DNA of 56,894 bases from Fibrobacter sp. (GTDB lineage Bacteria; Fibrobacterota; Fibrobacteria; Fibrobacterales; Fibrobacteraceae), in NCBI GenBank assembly GCA_024398845.1, contig JAKSIM010000013.1, forward strand, positions 1-56,894. Direction: 5' to 3'. The notes under the pieces were generated by a model that worked only from the letters and a program-made list of their open reading frames with translations, was not told the origin of the DNA and made no database searches. The position numbers and the translations under genes were made by a program. Positions 1 through 8,391 of the stretch are shown here, piece by piece; the stretch's first letter is position 1, and each line of letters opens with the position of its first letter.

Positions 1-50
1 TTCCATGAACGGGCCTTTTTTGTGAAAACTCAAATACCACTGTCGAAAAG

Positions 51-261
51 ATGTACATCATGGATTTCATGAAAGAGAAAGGGGTACCCGCAAAAAAAAA
101 GCGAGCAACTATGACGGAAGCGATTCCTTTGCAGGATGCCGCCGATATCTACTACGAGTCTGAAACGGCAAAACCTGATCAAAGAGGGTATTGCCGATTT
201 GCATTGCCGCAGTGACAAATATTTGGCTACAGAAGTTTGGATGGAACACTTGCAGGGTTAG
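51..261 (+). pseudogene. Frameshifted remnant of a small gene
   Basis: An ATG at 51 opens a frame that reads through to about 170 and then falls out of frame at the A-run 170-173. Shifting the frame there gives a sensible continuation to a TAG at 259-261. The joined product would be about 70 residues, with KEGIADLHC and SDKYLATE in its second half. A two-base loss from an A-rich GCA-AAA-AAC run would explain the break. I do not recognise the family with confidence; the spacing of LH, S and Y recalls small DUF3791-type proteins, but that is a guess. It may also have been spurious all along. It lies at the edge of the window beside another short fragment (414-518), which suggests a decayed accessory locus. 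Confidence 0.3.
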
Positions 262-319
262 GACTCGGACAATGCGCAGACCAAGAGATGCGGCAAGCAA
301 AGACGATTAAAAGAGGAAA

Positions 320-344
320 CCCCTTGAAACAAGGGGACATTTTT
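320..344 (+). terminator. Hairpin with T-run, possible terminator
   Basis: CCCCTTG (320-326) and CAAGGGG (330-336) form a perfect 7-bp stem with an AAA loop, followed by ACATTTTT. It would suit a transcript from the remnant at 51-261. The minus-strand flank is less T-rich, but the hairpin could also serve the minus-strand gene that ends at 538. Confidence 0.45.
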
Positions 345-413
345 AGGCATTTTTTGATCCGCACATCCTTCATTCCGAAAAAGTGTTTGATATAACAAAA
401 TTTCGGAGCAGAA

Positions 414-518
414 ATGCGAAGTTGTCGGTGGAACGTGTTCGTCCACGAAACCCGCAAGGTGACAGGCGACTGCGTTGAAATTGAGGACGCCTACAAGGAA
501 TGGCATAAAATGCTTTAA
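414..518 (+). pseudogene. Short 34-codon fragment, unrecognised
   Basis: ATG at 414 to TAA at 516-518 encodes 34 residues with a protein-like composition (for example VFVHETRKVTGDCVEIED). It has no clear Shine-Dalgarno and no recognised family. It reads like the C-terminal end of a lost gene, but chance cannot be excluded. The rest of 1-537 holds no gene I can support. Confidence 0.15.
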
Positions 519-537
519 TTTCGTTAGCGAATCTACG

Positions 538-2229
538 TCACTTTTTCAGCACCAATTTTTTGTTTTCCAAGATGCCATCGTTGTCAAAGCGCACTGTCGG
601 ATTTTCGCCCACCTTGTAGGCTTCTTCGCTTTCGTAGAGGGAGAGCGCCACCGATACGCCGGGAAGCGACGCGAGATTCGTTTCCTTTCCAGCGGCGGTT
701 TGGGTAAACGTGAATTCCTTTGCCATGCCGTCCTTGAACGTAGCCTTCGCGATTTTTGCGGTTTTCCCGAACTGCGCAAGCGCACTGCCTGTGCTATCCA
801 CAAATTCCGCGACCATGTACACGTCAAAGAAACACGGGGCGACGCCGATGTTCTTTACGGAAACGCTTAATTTATTTGTAACCCCTTTGGCGTTCGCGAC
901 CGTTTGCAGCGAAGCTTCGGTAATCGTGAAGTTGTAGCCTATCACATGCGTCATGGAATCGGCAAGGGCCTTGTTATCCTTGTAAAAATTGTATCCACAA
1001 TCGCTGTCCTGGTCCAGCACGTAGTAAGTCAGGTGGGCCGTGGTAATCGCACTCACCCAGCGCTCGGGAGTCCACTTCAAGTATCCGCCGGGAATGACGT
1101 CCGTGTAGTTCAGCATGGTCGTATAGCCCGCGATATTTTCGGCGATGGTCGGGAGTCCCGCCTTGTAGGCGCGCACCAGGGAATCGGGCCTCCCGGGAGT
1201 ACCGATAAAGCCGTCATCTCGCTTCGTTACACCGATGTTCAGCGCATGGGTATATACATCGCCCGAGCCGCTGGACGGGAGCACCAGTTGCGTCTTGTGG
1301 AAAACGGAAGCGTAGTGGTCGAGCATTTCCATCTGGATTTTTTCGGAGGGCATTTCCGAACCATCCAAGTGCGAGGCATGCCATTCGCCCCACTCGCCAA
1401 AACTGCGGACGTCGATGTATTCGATTCGCGGGTCGCCATCGTACTTTGCGGCCAAGGCGGTGCCGAAATCCTTTGCCGCCTGCAAATAAATGGAATCGTC
1501 CCAGACGGGGACTTGCGCGAGGAAACCCTTCCCCTGCAGCGTCGCCGTAGTCTTCTTCGCCCCTTCCGCATAGACCCATGCCGGAGTCCAGTCGTACTTT
1601 TCGGCAGGCGTATCGTTGCCGTTAATCGGGGACGGCGTGTACGGCAGAACGCGCAAGGCGTAGCCCATGCCGTGCTTCGCAAGTTCATCCAGCAGTTTAT
1701 CAAGTTCCGTCCAGTCGTATTCTCCCTTGCGCGGGTTCAACTTGTCCCACTGCTGGTAACCGGAACCGTACGAAATCAAGTCCCAGGCCTTGTTTTTTAA
1801 TGAACCGTAGGGGCCGTATTCAAATTCCGGGACAAAGACCCATGTACCGCCGGTCGGTACGGTGAAGCCCTTGTGCGGGTTCGCGAGCGGTCCGTTGAAA
1901 GGCTTCAAGGCATAGGAGATTCTTGTCGTGTCGCCAGCGACCAACTCCGACGTTTCTCCAGAAGATTCTCCAGACATTTCTCCAGACGACGCGACGACCT
2001 CGGAGGAACTGGAATGCGAATCGAGCGCGGAACTCGAGACGCCGGTGGAAGACTCGGACGAAAGACTTCCCGACGAGCCCGACGACAAAACACCGGACGA
2101 ACCGGGAACGAATTGAGAAGAACAGGAACTCTCGTCGATGACGACGTCGTCAAGCGGATTTGCGCTGCTTCCGTCGTCGCCGCAAGAAACGAGAAGCGCA
2201 AGGGAGACAACCGCGAATATTCTCTTCAT
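538..2229 (-). CDS. DUF4874/DUF4832-like lipoprotein, putative glycoside hydrolase fold
   Basis: This 563-residue protein begins with a lipoprotein signal (MKRIFAVVSLALLVSC) and should be lipidated at Cys16. A serine-rich linker follows (about residues 40-90), typical of Fibrobacter secreted proteins. The body resembles the DUF4874-DUF4832 pair: an N-terminal barrel-like part with NPHKGF, WDKLNPRKGEYDW and VRSFGEWGEWH, then a beta-rich C-terminal domain. These families are thought to be glycosidase-like, but no substrate is known to me. The ATG at 2229 is chosen because GGAGAG lies 5 nt upstream and it gives a clean signal peptide; the in-frame ATG 18 nt upstream is less likely. It probably sits in the outer membrane and handles plant or host glycans. 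The family assignment is from motif memory, the function is inference. Confidence 0.75.
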   Translation of the reverse strand: MKRIFAVVSLALLVSCGDDGSSANPLDDVVIDESSCSSQFVPGSSGVLSSGSSGSLSSESSTGVSSSALDSHSSSSEVVASSGEMSGESSGETSELVAGDTTRISYALKPFNGPLANPHKGFTVPTGGTWVFVPEFEYGPYGSLKNKAWDLISYGSGYQQWDKLNPRKGEYDWTELDKLLDELAKHGMGYALRVLPYTPSPINGNDTPAEKYDWTPAWVYAEGAKKTTATLQGKGFLAQVPVWDDSIYLQAAKDFGTALAAKYDGDPRIEYIDVRSFGEWGEWHASHLDGSEMPSEKIQMEMLDHYASVFHKTQLVLPSSGSGDVYTHALNIGVTKRDDGFIGTPGRPDSLVRAYKAGLPTIAENIAGYTTMLNYTDVIPGGYLKWTPERWVSAITTAHLTYYVLDQDSDCGYNFYKDNKALADSMTHVIGYNFTITEASLQTVANAKGVTNKLSVSVKNIGVAPCFFDVYMVAEFVDSTGSALAQFGKTAKIAKATFKDGMAKEFTFTQTAAGKETNLASLPGVSVALSLYESEEAYKVGENPTVRFDNDGILENKKLVLKK

Positions 2230-2334
2230 TTTCTCTCCATGTTCCATTCCGCCCCTAAAAACAAAAGGGTCGCATTTTTAATATAGACTATATCAAGGGC
2301 AAATTTTGCCGCAGTGAGCAAATCCCACGGCCAT

Positions 2335-3945
2335 TTACTTCATATCGTCTAGATTCGCGCCGTAAATCTTGATGTTATCAATCCAAAATTCGGCGGTATA
2401 GAACGCGGAGATGTTTATGTGAGTCACCTTGTGGCGGATAACTTCCCAACCGATGTTGCCGTACTCGTCATCGCGCGGTTCCAAGTCGCTTGGCGTAATG
2501 GAGCGATGCTGCCATTCCATGGTTTCTAGCGTATCGAGGTAGATGGTTTTGCCATCCAGTTCATCCCAGCCGTTCGTTTCAAACGCAAAGGAATAGAAGC
2601 CCTCGCCGCGAATATCGAACGTCACGGAATCAATCGCCTCCAGGTTGCAAGGCTTTTGGGGATTGCAAAGATCAATGACAAAGCTGGTCCAAGTTCCCCC
2701 CGGTTTTGGTGCGACGGACTTCCAATGGAATACATGGCCAGCATGTTCCGTAGTATCCTCTTCGACTCCGTCAATGGAGTTTTCGGGAAGTGGCGTCGAA
2801 ACGACGGACGAATCGCCAATGTACGCAAGGTAAGCGTCACGGACATAAGCAGGAGACTTCATGCCTGGCGTGAGTCCTGATTCAAAATCAATCACATTGA
2901 CCATTTTCAGTTCTTGAGCCAGAGTGGCGTCCACATTTTTCCAGAGTTCATCGCGCTCCACACGGCCAGAATTTTTGGCGGTAGTCTTGCCGTCGCACCA
3001 CACGAGTTTCACGGATTCCACGCCTGCGTCCAGCTGCAACTGAACTTGTGCGGTTTGCAGGGAATCATTCCAGAACGAGACGGCAAACGGAATTGGCGCT
3101 CCATCGGCAGAGAGCACATTGATGTCGGCACCGCCCTCTTGCGCATCGTCAAAATCAAAGTTCAAGGAATCCAGACGAATGAAGCCAATGGTAGTTTTGC
3201 CCGCATTCCTCGCTTTTTGCGAAGCGCTCATCCAGCTAGACACAAGAGAATCGGCGGATATGGAAACAGACTTCTGCAAAACCACGCCCATGTGGGTTGA
3301 CTCCCCTGCGGTCACCGCTCCCGTCGTATTCAAAATGGAATCGCCCGCGACAATGCGGATTTCGTACTCAAACGGGGCAAGTCCATCAAGTTCAAAATCA
3401 CCATTGGAATCTACGGCCACCAAGCGGTCAGTACCGTAAATTTGTACCCACACGGAATCGCCTGCTTTATTCATGGCGCTTTCTGAAACATGTCCCTTCA
3501 AAGTTCCGAGTTTCGAAAGTTTGAACATCACGGAGTCAGCACATTTTGCGTCATCGTCGCATTTGGCAGAACCCAAAAGCACAACGCCAAAGGCTCCATA
3601 CTTGCCATCGAGAATTTCAATGGTCACAGAATCTTCCTTAAGGGAATCAATAGTAGCCTCGTTCAGCAAAATGCGTCCAAGCGAATCCGTCGTGAATTCC
3701 GCGAGGAATTCCGCACTGGCTTCACCACCGCCGGCACCGACCTCACCGGGCAATGTCGAAACATCGCGTACGTAATGCACGGGCCTCATGTGCGCAAGCA
3801 CATTTGCCGCAGGCATGGAATCGGAATCCACAACCTGAATGAGCATGGCATTTTCGGTTTCAACCGTACTGATTCCAGCAACCTCATTGTCGCTGGAGCA
3901 TGCCGCAAAAACTACAAACAAAAAAATCAAAAGGAGTCTAGTCAT
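2335..3945 (-). CDS. Lipoprotein with regulatory-like N-terminus and CBM-like C-terminus (partner of TIGR02147 protein)
   Basis: This 536-residue lipoprotein has the signal MTRLLLIFLFVVFAACSS, with lipidation expected at Cys16. Just after the Cys is AGISTVETEN, close to the AGVLTETES of the second lipoprotein at 11261-12727. Segments around residues 35-240 look like carboxypeptidase-regulatory-like or Ig-like beta modules. The last ~180 residues (from VIDFESGL to FWIDNIKIYG) resemble a galactose-binding or CBM11-type jelly roll, ending with the WIDNIKIYG-type strand. The start is 2 nt after the stop of the TIGR02147 gene, and its GGAGGA ribosome site lies at the end of that gene, so translation is probably coupled. 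Function unknown; an outer-membrane glycan-binding or sensing role is inference. Confidence 0.7.
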   Translation of the reverse strand: MTRLLLIFLFVVFAACSSDNEVAGISTVETENAMLIQVVDSDSMPAANVLAHMRPVHYVRDVSTLPGEVGAGGGEASAEFLAEFTTDSLGRILLNEATIDSLKEDSVTIEILDGKYGAFGVVLLGSAKCDDDAKCADSVMFKLSKLGTLKGHVSESAMNKAGDSVWVQIYGTDRLVAVDSNGDFELDGLAPFEYEIRIVAGDSILNTTGAVTAGESTHMGVVLQKSVSISADSLVSSWMSASQKARNAGKTTIGFIRLDSLNFDFDDAQEGGADINVLSADGAPIPFAVSFWNDSLQTAQVQLQLDAGVESVKLVWCDGKTTAKNSGRVERDELWKNVDATLAQELKMVNVIDFESGLTPGMKSPAYVRDAYLAYIGDSSVVSTPLPENSIDGVEEDTTEHAGHVFHWKSVAPKPGGTWTSFVIDLCNPQKPCNLEAIDSVTFDIRGEGFYSFAFETNGWDELDGKTIYLDTLETMEWQHRSITPSDLEPRDDEYGNIGWEVIRHKVTHINISAFYTAEFWIDNIKIYGANLDDMK

Positions 3946-3947
3946 CG

Positions 3948-4766
3948 TTAGTCCTCCACATTGGCAACCGGGTACAAGGCAAACACAAATTGCATCGCCT
4001 TTTTCGGTTTCTGAACTTCTTCAACGCGTTTTTGAACTTGTCGTCTAAATTCAAGCGTCATGTTTTTTAAATCTTCAAAGCAATCTTCGTCTACGCCCAC
4101 CAGCAAAGACGAGATGTTTCGCGACTCCGGAGTCACATCCACAATGGAATCCTGAGCGAGGGCAAGCAACTGGTTCTGGTAGCTGCGAATGGCAGTCACC
4201 TTCGGGGCGCCAGACGAGGTGAAATTCGCTTGAGTCACCGCATAGCGATTCGATGCAAGCGGCGTAATCAAATTCAGTTCCTTCAAAACACGGAGCGCCT
4301 CTTCAATCTGCTCGTTCGAAACCGTCGGGCGAATCTGTTTTGCAAGCTTGGAAACCTCGGCATCACCACCGTTCATTTCGAGAACCGCGCGCACCACGGG
4401 AATCCACCACTTGCTAAGGAACTGCAACTCGTTGGTATTGAGTTTGCGCATCTTGACGTCTTTCAACGCAAGCGCCATCTTGTAAAGTTTGTCTTTTTTT
4501 GCTTGAGACTTGGCCTTTGCCGCGGCCACCAAAATTTCAAAAAGCTCGCCACTGCGACCTTTGAGCTTGAGCAATTCTTTGGCGAGGGGCACACTCTGTG
4601 TAGGCAGATTATATTCCTTATTGAGCACGCGAAACATTTGACTCGTTTCAAGCCCAAGCTTTTGCCCCATCATTTTGTAGGAATACAGCGGAAACGTGAG
4701 CTTGCGCTGCACATAGTAATCCTTGAGCAGATCTCTATAATCGCTAATTTCGTCGATATTCAACAT
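3948..4766 (-). CDS. TIGR02147 family protein, putative DNA-binding regulator
   Basis: This 272-residue cytoplasmic protein has no signal peptide. It matches the Fibrobacter paralogous family TIGR02147 (DUF4423-like) in length and layout. The first ~65 residues (YRDLLKDYYVQRK, then YSYKMMGQKLGLETSQMF) look like a Cro/C1-type helix-turn-helix. Residues about 135-180 (SKLAKQIRPTVSNEQIEEAL to LNLITP) look like a winged helix, and the C-terminal part has FRRQVQKRVEEV. A DNA-binding role is inferred from these folds; no target is known. The lipoprotein gene follows after 2 nt. The divergent GH5 gene starts 208 bp away, so the shared intergenic region is an obvious place for an operator. A second copy of this arrangement is at 11261-13562. 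Confidence 0.75.
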   Translation of the reverse strand: MLNIDEISDYRDLLKDYYVQRKLTFPLYSYKMMGQKLGLETSQMFRVLNKEYNLPTQSVPLAKELLKLKGRSGELFEILVAAAKAKSQAKKDKLYKMALALKDVKMRKLNTNELQFLSKWWIPVVRAVLEMNGGDAEVSKLAKQIRPTVSNEQIEEALRVLKELNLITPLASNRYAVTQANFTSSGAPKVTAIRSYQNQLLALAQDSIVDVTPESRNISSLLVGVDEDCFEDLKNMTLEFRRQVQKRVEEVQKPKKAMQFVFALYPVANVED

Positions 4767-4876
4767 AAGGCGACCTACACTCTTTAATATATATCCAACT
4801 TTACGGCTTATCCCAATATAGAAGTAGGTTTTTTATTCGCTTTTAGACGATAAAATAGGGATTTTCCTTTGTAGTT

Positions 4877-4905
4877 TTGACAAACACCATTGATAATTTG
4901 ACAAT
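4877..4905 (+). promoter_or_regulatory. Candidate promoter for the GH5 gene
   Basis: TTGACA at 4877-4882 is followed after 17 bp by GACAAT at 4900-4905 (four of six matches to TATAAT). A second TTGACA at 4898-4903 has no good -10 at normal spacing. The region is AT-rich and lies between two divergent genes. This is a consensus match only. Confidence 0.3.
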
Positions 4906-4974
4906 GCAAAATGAACCATACACCAGATTATCATGAATTTTCAATAATATTTTTATGGGAAATTGAGGTATAGG

Positions 4975-6690
4975 ATGTTTGAGAATACACTAAAGGTATC
5001 CCTTAGCGCGGCTTTGCTGCTATGCGCAGGTTCTTTTGCAAAAACAAATCAGTTCCGAGGCTTAAACTGGGCCGACAAACGCGATAATTTTGTTTCTGAC
5101 GTTTTGCAACTTTCGGGGTTATCCCTTTCGGATACCTACGAATCAGCTTATAAAAAGTCAGACCGCATTGTGGGGCAGTTCGTGGAACTGCTCGGCACCA
5201 ACAGTTTGCGCATTCCCGTAAACGAACCGACAGTGTTAACCTTTTGGGACACCTACAAAGGCGTGATTGACGCCGCTCTAGGACACGGGCGCGTCGTTAT
5301 GGGGTATTGGGGGCCAGCACAGCCTTCGGGCCCCAAAAACATGAACAATTGGTGGGCCATGTGGGAAAAAGTCGTGAACGAATACGGCGAAAACCCAAAC
5401 GCCTACTTTGAAATTTTCAACGAACCGCACTTTTTCTCAAAGAACGACTTGCGCAACGTTTATGCAGAATGGCTAGAAAAATTCCCGAACGTGCCGCGCG
5501 ACCACATTTTATTGGACGGCACGGGCATGGCGCAAAATGTGCCGGAAATTGCCGACGATCCGCGCTTTGACGGATGTCTTTTTGCAGTTCACGAATACAC
5601 TTTTTGGAACATGAGCATCAACACCGAACAGGGGTGGATGAACAGTTTTAAGGGGAAAGTGGGCAAATATTTTGACCGCACCGTCTGCACGGAATGGGGC
5701 GGTGCCATGGGCCCAGGCGAAAAGGCTGGTGTCCACTACGATTACATGGATTACAACTCCACTCCCACCAACTACTTTATGGCCTACATTCGCGGCATGT
5801 CCGAGCAGTTGCGTCAATGGGAAATGGGAAGTTTTTACTGGGTCGGCCTCCGCGATGGAGACTGGTACAGCATGGTCAAACGCAAGGACGGCGGCGACGG
5901 TCTCACTTTGGAAATCGTGAACCAGTCCGGCGTGGACCGCATGCAATATTCCTGGACCGACACAGTGCCCGCCGTACAGGAACCTTTTGGCGAAAAGGCG
6001 ATTGCCCTCCCTGGGAAACTTGAAGCCGAAAACTACGATAAGGGCGGAAGCGGCGTTTCGTTCTACGATAAGGTCACCAAGAATCAAGGTGGCGCTTACC
6101 GCGAAGATTACGTAGACATCGTTGGGCTTGATTGTTCAGATACGCTAAACACCAAGGATTGCAAGGGTTACGCCGTTGGCTACACTGAAAGCGGCGAATG
6201 GATGGAATATTCCGTCAGTATTGCAAAAGCGGGCACCTACGAAGTGCAGGTAAACATGGCTACCGCTTCCGAGAATGCGGGCGTCAAGTTGTACATCGAT
6301 GACAAACTTGTAGCCGATTCCATCTTTGCCGCGCAAGGCGAAAATTGGGACAACTACACCACCACTTCTGCAAAGGTAGATTTGAAGCAAGGCGAAAGCG
6401 TGCTAAAGATGATGATTCTCGGGAATTACGTGAACATTGACTGGCTAAACTTCTGCGAAGGCGCTTGCCAAGTCGAAGAACCCCCGAAGGATACAACCAT
6501 CAACGACACTACAACGGCCATTCGCAATTATCGCATAGATTTCACCAACAGCCAACATCAAATGCGTTCATACAAAGTCTACAACCTGAACGGAAAGTTC
6601 CTGGGAAATGTAAACGGCATGAACGCAACGGAAATTCGCGAAAAAGTCCGTCGAGAGCTGGGCTACCGCGGAATATTTCAAATAAAATAA
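4975..6690 (+). CDS. Secreted GH5 endoglycanase/hemicellulase with CBM6 and basic C-terminal module
   Basis: The protein has 571 residues. An N-terminal signal peptide ends near AGSFA. The GH5 barrel carries the acid/base motif EIFNEPHF (Glu about 150) and the nucleophile in CTEWGG (Glu about 240). A CBM6-type domain starts at about residue 343 (ALPGKLEAENYD) and ends near IDWLNFCEG. The last ~45 residues are basic (YKVYNLNGKFLG to GIFQIK) and resemble the basic terminal module reported on Fibrobacter hemicellulases; they may act in surface delivery. GH5 covers cellulase, mannanase and xylanase activities, and the exact substrate cannot be read from sequence; CBM6 points to beta-glucan or xylan. 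ATG 4975 is chosen because GAGG lies 6 nt upstream; the TTG at 4963 overlaps that site. It is the only plus-strand gene among minus-strand neighbours and ends 12 bp from a convergent gene. Confidence 0.88.
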   Translation: MFENTLKVSLSAALLLCAGSFAKTNQFRGLNWADKRDNFVSDVLQLSGLSLSDTYESAYKKSDRIVGQFVELLGTNSLRIPVNEPTVLTFWDTYKGVIDAALGHGRVVMGYWGPAQPSGPKNMNNWWAMWEKVVNEYGENPNAYFEIFNEPHFFSKNDLRNVYAEWLEKFPNVPRDHILLDGTGMAQNVPEIADDPRFDGCLFAVHEYTFWNMSINTEQGWMNSFKGKVGKYFDRTVCTEWGGAMGPGEKAGVHYDYMDYNSTPTNYFMAYIRGMSEQLRQWEMGSFYWVGLRDGDWYSMVKRKDGGDGLTLEIVNQSGVDRMQYSWTDTVPAVQEPFGEKAIALPGKLEAENYDKGGSGVSFYDKVTKNQGGAYREDYVDIVGLDCSDTLNTKDCKGYAVGYTESGEWMEYSVSIAKAGTYEVQVNMATASENAGVKLYIDDKLVADSIFAAQGENWDNYTTTSAKVDLKQGESVLKMMILGNYVNIDWLNFCEGACQVEEPPKDTTINDTTTAIRNYRIDFTNSQHQMRSYKVYNLNGKFLGNVNGMNATEIREKVRRELGYRGIFQIK

Positions 6691-6702
6691 AATCTATTTT
6701 CG

Positions 6703-7407
6703 TTAACCTCTAGTGATTTTGAACAGCAACTGAAATTTGTTCATATCACTATTGGTTATGTCTTCAAAATTTGAAACAAACATGGAGTACGAAAAGCTGA
6801 CGCCAATGGACCAGGTGTCAGACATCCACCAATCCTTACCTAATTCAAACTGCTCCACCATAATGCCCTGATCAGAATCGCTGTCATCATCTAATACATA
6901 GCTTAGATTGACACCGCTAACATTCGCAACGTAAAGTCCATTAAGCGGAGAATTTGGATTGCGGAACGGGTAAATGGAAAATCCAAAGCCTACAAAAGCA
7001 TTCAAGGAACGATCACCATCATAATCGTAATAGTCTAGGTAAGTAAGTTCTCCATCTTCGTATTTTGCCTCTTTGCTACAACCATCAAAGACCTTGCCCA
7101 TCGAAAATTCTAAAGACGAATAAAGAGCTACAACATTTCCGATAGATGCGCCAAAGCGAAATTGCATCACCGGCATGCTAAAGTAACTAACGTCAACGTA
7201 TTCACCTTCTTTTACATCGTACGCAATAGAACCACTTTGCGCCCAATGGTAGCCTCCATAATAGTCCACGTCTTCATTACTAAAATTTCCGTAACTAATT
7301 CCAAGCCCCGCACTAAAGAACAAGCCTCGGTGTTCCCTAGGCGGTCGAACGCAAAAAGCCTGCGTTACCAAAAGCAACAATGCCACAAGGATAATAGATT
7401 TTCTCAT
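6703..7407 (-). CDS. Outer-membrane beta-barrel-like protein, paralog of next gene
   Basis: This 234-residue protein has a signal peptide (MRKSIILVALLLLVTQAFC). Alternating hydrophobic strands and a C-terminal stretch FQLLFKITRG suggest a small outer-membrane barrel. It is clearly related to the upstream gene: both carry [RK]EHRG after the signal, IYPF-x-N-x-NS in the middle, [QK]-x-E-[IL]-GK-[DE]-WW-x-[ND] and a final TRG. It starts 6 nt after its paralog ends and has GAGGG 9 nt before the ATG, so the two form an operon. I do not recognise a named family. Any link to glycan binding is inferred only from the neighbourhood. Confidence 0.6.
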   Translation of the reverse strand: MRKSIILVALLLLVTQAFCVRPPREHRGLFFSAGLGISYGNFSNEDVDYYGGYHWAQSGSIAYDVKEGEYVDVSYFSMPVMQFRFGASIGNVVALYSSLEFSMGKVFDGCSKEAKYEDGELTYLDYYDYDGDRSLNAFVGFGFSIYPFRNPNSPLNGLYVANVSGVNLSYVLDDDSDSDQGIMVEQFELGKDWWMSDTWSIGVSFSYSMFVSNFEDITNSDMNKFQLLFKITRG

Positions 7408-7413
7408 ACTCTT

Positions 7414-8220
7414 TTACCCTCGCGTCATGCGGAATGAAAGGGCAAAAACTCGATCCCAGCTATCCTCAGCTGATTCAAAATAAAGATTTGTATTGTAGAA
7501 GGAAAATCCGACACCAATAGAAAGATTATCGTTCACCCACCATTCCTTGCCAATTTCAACTTGGAATGTAAAGCCCAAAGAAGTCGCTTCACCGCCATCT
7601 TCTTCTATACCCAAAGCGGCCAAAGCGGAGTACCCAGCGGACCCACCAACAAAAAAGCCATTCATTGCAGAATTCTTATTCATAAATGGATAAATCGTCG
7701 TACCAAAACCCACATACGTTCTTAAGCCAAGTGCATCTTCATCTTTAGAACGATCACCGTGTATAAGATTGGTTTTCCATTTACCCGTATAATGTACCGA
7801 CCCATCGGCTGTTACATCATAAAGTTGGGTTTCCTCAGATTCTACATCATCTAGGCTTCCCGAAAAGATGGCAAAATTGAACACCGTATAAAAAGCGATA
7901 AAGTTTCCTACGGCATTACCAAACTTGAATTCCATATAAGGGAAAGTAAATCCAGAAAATTCGGACCAGTCGTAGTCTCTCCCACTATAGGAATTGTAAG
8001 ATTTTTGATAACCATAATAACTATATTCTTTTATTTGAAAGTGCTCATAGGCAAAACCGGCACTCATGCTGTTGTAAAAGCCGCGATGTTCCTTAGCAGG
8101 GCGACGTTCACCGTTAATAAGTTTTTGTTGACTTACGGTAGAATCTGGCGTCTGAGCAAACACAGACGAGACAAAGGCCAAAACCATTGTCAAAATTGTA
8201 GAAGATAAAGCCTTATTCAT
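7414..8220 (-). CDS. Outer-membrane beta-barrel-like protein, tandem paralog
   Basis: This 268-residue protein has a signal peptide ending near SSVFA-QT. It shares the EHRG, IYPF, GKEWW and TRG signatures with the gene that follows at 6703-7407 and is about 30 residues longer in the central loops. The pair is a tandem duplication that has diverged. Strand-like segments such as SIGVGFSFYNTNLYF suggest a barrel in the outer membrane. An 18-bp perfect palindrome lies about 66 bp upstream of the ATG. Function unknown; no catalytic motif is visible. Confidence 0.6.
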   Translation of the reverse strand: MNKALSSTILTMVLAFVSSVFAQTPDSTVSQQKLINGERRPAKEHRGFYNSMSAGFAYEHFQIKEYSYYGYQKSYNSYSGRDYDWSEFSGFTFPYMEFKFGNAVGNFIAFYTVFNFAIFSGSLDDVESEETQLYDVTADGSVHYTGKWKTNLIHGDRSKDEDALGLRTYVGFGTTIYPFMNKNSAMNGFFVGGSAGYSALAALGIEEDGGEATSLGFTFQVEIGKEWWVNDNLSIGVGFSFYNTNLYFESAEDSWDRVFALSFRMTRG

Positions 8221-8285
8221 ATATCTTCAATATAAAAATAAAATACGTAAAATAATATGAATTTCCCGCATACCAACGTTAATAT

Positions 8286-8303
8286 CTGGGAAAATTTTCC
8301 CAG
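8286..8303. promoter_or_regulatory. 18-bp perfect palindrome, candidate operator
   Basis: CTGGGAAAATTTTCCCAG reads the same on both strands. It sits in the 171-bp gap between the GH127 gene and the paralogous barrel genes, 66 bp upstream of the 8220 start. There is no T-run at terminator spacing, so a protein-binding site is more likely than a terminator. The binding protein is unknown. Confidence 0.4.
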
Positions 8304-8391
8304 GTACATATATTTTTTTGCCTTCAAAAAAGGCTTGCGTTCAATCAGCATACCCCCTCCTATAATGCGATTGAACATTTTGCATTTAAAA

